NCBI RefSeq assembly: GCF_001428105.1
Contig: NZ_LMSJ01000006.1
Location: 60,389-124,388 of the forward strand
Length of the DNA: 64,000 nucleotides
Origin: Paenibacillus sp. Soil766
GTDB lineage: Bacteria; Bacillota; Bacilli; Paenibacillales; NBRC-103111
Direction of reading: 5' to 3'
A program made the translations under genes and the position numbers. Numbering within the stretch: position 1 is the stretch's first letter; each line of letters opens with the position of its first letter. Below are positions 62,574 through 64,000 of the stretch, piece by piece. The notes under the pieces were generated by a model. The model worked only from the letters and a program-made list of their open reading frames with translations, did no database searches and was not told the origin of the DNA.

Positions 62574-63467
62574 ATGCCCTTTTATCCGTACAAGGCGTTT
62601 ATGGACGATGCATTTCCTTTTAAAATAGATATTAAAAACAATGAGGTTCTTAGTGGCAGTATCCCTCATTCCCATGAATATTTTCAAATCTGTTATGTTA
62701 TAAAAGGAACCTGTCTGCATAAAGTAAATGGCAAAACAGCTACACTAATTAAAGGTGATTTGTTTTCCATTCCGCCTAATTTCGAGCATCATATTGAGCT
62801 GATTCCCAATAAACATACGGAGATTGCTCATATTGATTTCATGCCATTCTTACTTGATCATAGTTTACAAGGACTCACGGATATGACCAGTTTTGTCGAT
62901 TTCGCTTTCATCCAGCCTTTTGTTGCATTGAACGATCGTTTGCTGCCCAAGCTGAATCTGAGCCATGAGGTGCAACTAGATACGGAGCGTCTGATTGCTG
63001 AGATGTTAAAGGAGTTGCAACAACGTAAGGATGGATTTACACTCATCATTAAATTAAATTTGCAGAAACTCCTAGTTGTAGCAGGTCGAGAATATGCGGC
63101 TTATGTGGATAAAACTACTGAAAACAAGCACGTTCAAGCTAATCGTAAATATTTCGAAAAAGCATTGGATTTTATCAAATTGAACTACAACTCTGAGCTA
63201 AATTTGCAAGAGGTTGCCTCCAAAGCGGCTATGTCGCCAACGTATTTCAGCACCATGTTTAAGATATTAAATGGTCGCTCCTTTGTCGAATATGTGAATG
63301 ACATTCGCTTAGAAGAGGCGATGAAACTGCTCAAACAAACGAATGAGCGCATCGAAGACATCTCCTACCTAACTGGGTTTAATCATATGTCCCACTTTCA
63401 TCGCACATTTAAGAAAGCTACGAACCTTACCCCCGCGGAGTATCGCAAGTTGAGCCATGTGGAGTGA
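62574..63467 (+). CDS. AraC family transcriptional regulator
   Basis: A 297-residue regulator: cupin sensing domain (SIPHSHEYFQICYVIKGTCL; LFSIPPNFEHHIELI) and AraC HTH domain (AAMSPTYFSTMFKILNGRSF; LTGFNHMSHFHRTFKKATNL). AAGGAGG lies 8 nt before the ATG. It follows the isomerase gene by 167 bp, with a terminator between, and probably regulates the isomerase/oxidoreductase pair. A hairpin array begins about 20 bp after the stop. Confidence 0.92.
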   Translation: MPFYPYKAFMDDAFPFKIDIKNNEVLSGSIPHSHEYFQICYVIKGTCLHKVNGKTATLIKGDLFSIPPNFEHHIELIPNKHTEIAHIDFMPFLLDHSLQGLTDMTSFVDFAFIQPFVALNDRLLPKLNLSHEVQLDTERLIAEMLKELQQRKDGFTLIIKLNLQKLLVVAGREYAAYVDKTTENKHVQANRKYFEKALDFIKLNYNSELNLQEVASKAAMSPTYFSTMFKILNGRSFVEYVNDIRLEEAMKLLKQTNERIEDISYLTGFNHMSHFHRTFKKATNLTPAEYRKLSHVE

Positions 63468-63485
63468 GCTGTGCGGCTGCTGTAA

Positions 63486-64000
63486 GCGTGTTTTTCATCA
63501 CTAATACCTTCCTCTGCGGGCTACGTGCGAGCCATGGAGTGCTTTAGTGATGTTTTTCATCACTAATACCTTCCTCTGCGGGCTTCGCACGGGCTGAGGC
63601 GTGTTTTAGTGATGTTTTTCATCACTAAAGCCTTCCTCGGCGGGATTCGCGCGAGCCGAGACGTGCTTTAGTGATGTTTTTCATCACTAAAGCCTTCCTC
63701 GGCGGGCTTCGCGCGAGCCATGGAGTGTTTTAGTGATGTTTTTCATCACTAAAGCCTTCCTCGGCGGCTTCGCGCGGGCTGAGAGGTGCTTTAGTGATGT
63801 TTTTCATCACTAAAGCCTTCCTCCGCGGGCTTCGCACGGGCTGAGGCGTGTTTTAGTGATGTTTTTCATCACTAAAGCCTTCCTCTGCGGGCTTCGCGCG
63901 GGCTGGGGCGTGTTTTAGTGATGTTTTTCATCACTAAAGCCTTCCTCTGCGGGCTCCGTGCGAGCCATGGAGTGCTTTAGTGATGTTTTTCATCACTAAA
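63486..64000 (+). repeat. Tandem T5-loop hairpin array, 62-bp period, nine copies, continues past the window
   Basis: Each unit carries TTTAGTGATG, TTTTT, CATCACTAAA (10-bp stem, T5 loop) and a GC-rich spacer such as GCCTTCCTCGGCGGGCTTCG. Right arms start at 63496, 63558, 63620, 63682, 63744, 63805, 63867, 63929 and 63991 (one step of 61, others 62). The first copy lacks a proper left arm. Spacer ends alternate between GCGAGCCATGGAGTG-type and GGGCTGAGGCGTG-type. Not CRISPR: spacers are near-identical. Confidence 0.95.

Overview
The window looks like an accessory carbohydrate-utilisation region of a Paenibacillus-type, spore-forming Firmicute. The evidence is gene content: YesM/YesN-type two-component pairs, LplA/LplB/LplC-like and CUT1 sugar ABC importers, many AraC regulators beside single glycosidases, a YheC/YheD spore-coat ATP-grasp protein, a CBO0543-type membrane protein, lipobox-bearing lipoproteins and AGGAGG-type ribosome sites. 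The species cannot be named from the sequence alone. I see no rRNA, tRNA, prophage, CRISPR array or intact insertion sequence.

Layout. 1-2.2 kb: a membrane AraC-type regulator cut by the window edge, a membrane protein and a signal-peptidase-like lipoprotein that seems to lack its catalytic residues. 2.4-8.2 kb: an oligosaccharide ABC importer (minus) divergent from a GH42 beta-galactosidase (plus). 8.3-9.1 kb: YheC/D. 9.3-17.1 kb: a GH105 unsaturated-uronyl hydrolase with a CUT1 importer and its YesMN pair, read as rhamnogalacturonan use. 17.4-18.3 kb: a gene graveyard. 18.3-22.3 kb: an AraC regulator and a trio of sugar isomerase, DUF993 aldolase-like protein and Gfo/Idh/MocA oxidoreductase. 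23.4-25.9 kb: AraC and a sulfatase. 26.1-27.7 kb: a two-gene unit behind two Fur-box-like sites, its second gene broken by an amber codon. 28.1-30.8 kb: an ABC-2 exporter. 32.7-42.3 kb: sialic acid catabolism (nanA, nanE, nanK), a CUT1 importer and a divergent two-component pair, followed by lrgAB (42.4-43.5 kb). 44-48.7 kb: yebC, a six-hairpin glycosidase, AraC, a PhyH-type oxygenase. 49.3-54.8 kb: a GH38 remnant, GH127, AraC, an SMP-30 lactonase and a YVTN beta-propeller. 55.4-58.3 kb: a GH88/105-like gene broken by UGA, a Rieske ferredoxin and an amidohydrolase. 58.4-60.1 kb: a second graveyard around a CBO0543 protein. 60.2-63.5 kb: oxidoreductase, isomerase and AraC.

How it works together. 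Most modules follow one plan: a sensor (AraC or YesMN) next to an importer and/or one or two intracellular sugar enzymes. Two importer operons carry a terminator-like hairpin just after the binding-protein gene, which would lower permease expression relative to the binding protein. Four sites resembling CcpA operators lie close upstream of starts.

The least explained material is non-coding. There are two tandem arrays of T5-loop hairpins (51-bp period at 54.85-55.28 kb; 62-bp period at 63.49 kb to the window end), four roughly 200-bp modules made of forward and inverted copies of one short motif, and a further dispersed element seen twice. Gene remnants and simple repeats cluster in the same intergenic spaces, which suggests a region undergoing rapid gain and decay.
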